Shown piece after piece: positions 62,998-64,000 of a stretch of 64,000 nucleotides of DNA. The translations under genes and the position numbers were made by a program. The notes below the pieces were generated by a model. The model was not told where the DNA came from, searched no databases, and was given only the letters and a program-made list of their open reading frames with translations. Source of the stretch: Liopterus haemorrhoidalis. Its lineage: Eukaryota; Arthropoda; Insecta; Coleoptera; Dytiscidae. The stretch covers positions 4,662,882-4,726,881 of the forward strand of contig OZ020611.1 in the NCBI GenBank assembly GCA_963971575.1, given 5' to 3'. Position 1 is the first letter of the stretch, and the number at the start of each line of letters is the position of its first letter.

Positions 62998-63455
62998 GTA
63001 CACGTGCAGAACAAATTCGGCTGAACGGATTTTTATGAAACTTCATATTTAAGCTTCTGCCATCAATGGCACGAGTTGATCAACTTTTGGTAAAAATCGC
63101 TTGACTAAAAATGGGAGTTTACTCGTGTCGATTTTAAGATTTTTGTGAATATTTCACAACAGAAAAATATTTCGAAAAAAATTATTGAACGAAAGTTGCT
63201 AAAAAAGCAATAACTAATAACTTTTATTTGAGACGTTCTTTGATAAAACGAAAAATTTCGAATAATTTCTGTAAAATTTTTCTCAAGTCTCAATTTTTTC
63301 ATACTTATATGTAACGTTTCCATGGTCATGATAAATAATATCTCTGTTAGAAAATTCTAGGCCAAGTTATTTCTAGTCTGCTGCTAGAATGTATTTTATA
63401 TAAGTACTTTACGATGGCGGTCGGTCCTGTGGTGGCCACAGCTGATTTTTTTCCG
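62823..63455 (+). mobile_element. HINE-2 copy d, full length
   Basis: The cleanest HINE-2. It has the start TACCGACCGCCAACATATAT, a (GTCT/GTCC)n tract (62925-62996), body, subterminal GGCGGTCGGT at 63416-63425, and the terminal hairpin CTGTGGTGGCCACAG at 63428-63442 followed by CTGATTTTT. Confidence 0.88.
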
Positions 63456-64000
63456 ATAACATTAACTAATCAAAAATTTATATACCTATTTCATTGGTGC
63501 TCTTATAGTGTAAATTTTGGTCGATTACCTAACTATCTCAAATATGTAATTAAGTAGAAATTTACGATAATGACCATCCTGACCTAACCTATATTCTATT
63601 CTCAATCAGCAATTAACGCCAGTTCGATATATCAAGCATTCACCGTACAATAAAAACGGCAGTAAGTTCAAGGTAACATGTTATTGTCATAGCTGGAGTA
63701 ACGCGTGAATAATTCTCATATATCTGTCATACATGTCCGTAACACAGCGCTGGAATCCACTTATCTCTGTTCATAAGGGCAATTCATAATTCCAGAGGAA
63801 GGCTTTTCCGCAAGGAGTTCCGCACTAATTGATTGAATGTTTGCACTTTAATTAAATACTTTATATTGTTATATTTAACTTAACGGTTCAGTGCAACTCA
63901 AGAGGTGTTGTAATATGAATTTGCTCGAGTCGCGTGGGCGCTACTCAGAACCGCTTGCTTAATCCGTTGGAAGGGACACATGTCAAATTGGATCATTTTT
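63456..64000. other. Unassigned end of window
   Basis: No gene or repeat recognised. It is somewhat less AT-rich than the repeats to its left. Confidence 0.4.

Noticed and set aside
1..64000. Host protein-coding gene, CRISPR array, bacterial-type operon or rRNA
   Set aside because: None was seen. All recognisable coding motifs belong to transposable elements, and the repeats lack the regular spacer layout of CRISPR.

Overview
The window looks like intergenic DNA from an arthropod, most probably an insect with a large, AT-rich, repeat-packed genome. The grounds are the mix of mobile elements: mariner, Tc1 and DD41D transposons, PIF/Harbinger, hAT, several non-LTR (LINE) lineages typical of arthropods, tRNA-headed SINEs and Helentron-like elements with (GTCT)n microsatellites. 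I found no host gene that I can support. Nearly every coding-looking stretch is a fragment or relic of a transposon protein, and species cannot be named from this sequence alone.

Layout: 0-6.5 kb holds two copies of a GTCT-microsatellite element (called HINE-1 here), a 575-bp foldback hairpin, a 728-bp hAT-type element with an 8-bp target duplication, a LINE tail between 95-bp direct repeats and a 1.9-kb element with long inverted ends. 6.8-14.3 kb carries three LINE 3' portions, a deleted mariner and LTR-like pieces. 14.8-19.6 kb has a diverged HINE-1 relative, a 2.2-kb Harbinger with a spliced Myb/SANT-like gene and a mariner scrap. 19.6-24.2 kb has two inverted copies of a MITE, one of them hosting a no-TSD element that carries a first exon, and between them a nearly intact DD41D transposon with one nonsense codon. 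24.3-33 kb has a decayed transposon-like gene, a complete SINE, a hAT relic and AT-rich filler. 33-41.8 kb has HINE-1 copies, a dead mariner and the second no-TSD element. 42.8-53 kb has two more Harbinger elements, a Tc1 relic, a probable LTR and LINE tails. 53-64 kb has LINE tails, a perfect 113-bp duplication, a SINE-like unit, a dead mariner and a dense cluster of HINE elements.

The most unusual signal is the HINE-1 family. Six copies keep well-conserved flanks, but at one fixed internal position each holds an 80-100 bp tRNA-like module with recognisable A and B boxes. The module sequence differs strongly between copies (five types in six copies). The second notable signal is a pair of 0.93-kb elements inserted between AA and TT without target duplication. 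Both carry the same 41-codon start-codon exon with a splice donor, which fits a non-autonomous member of the Spy/ISL2EU-type transposons. All boundaries come from reading repeats and inverted ends by eye; clade names are given only where motifs allow.
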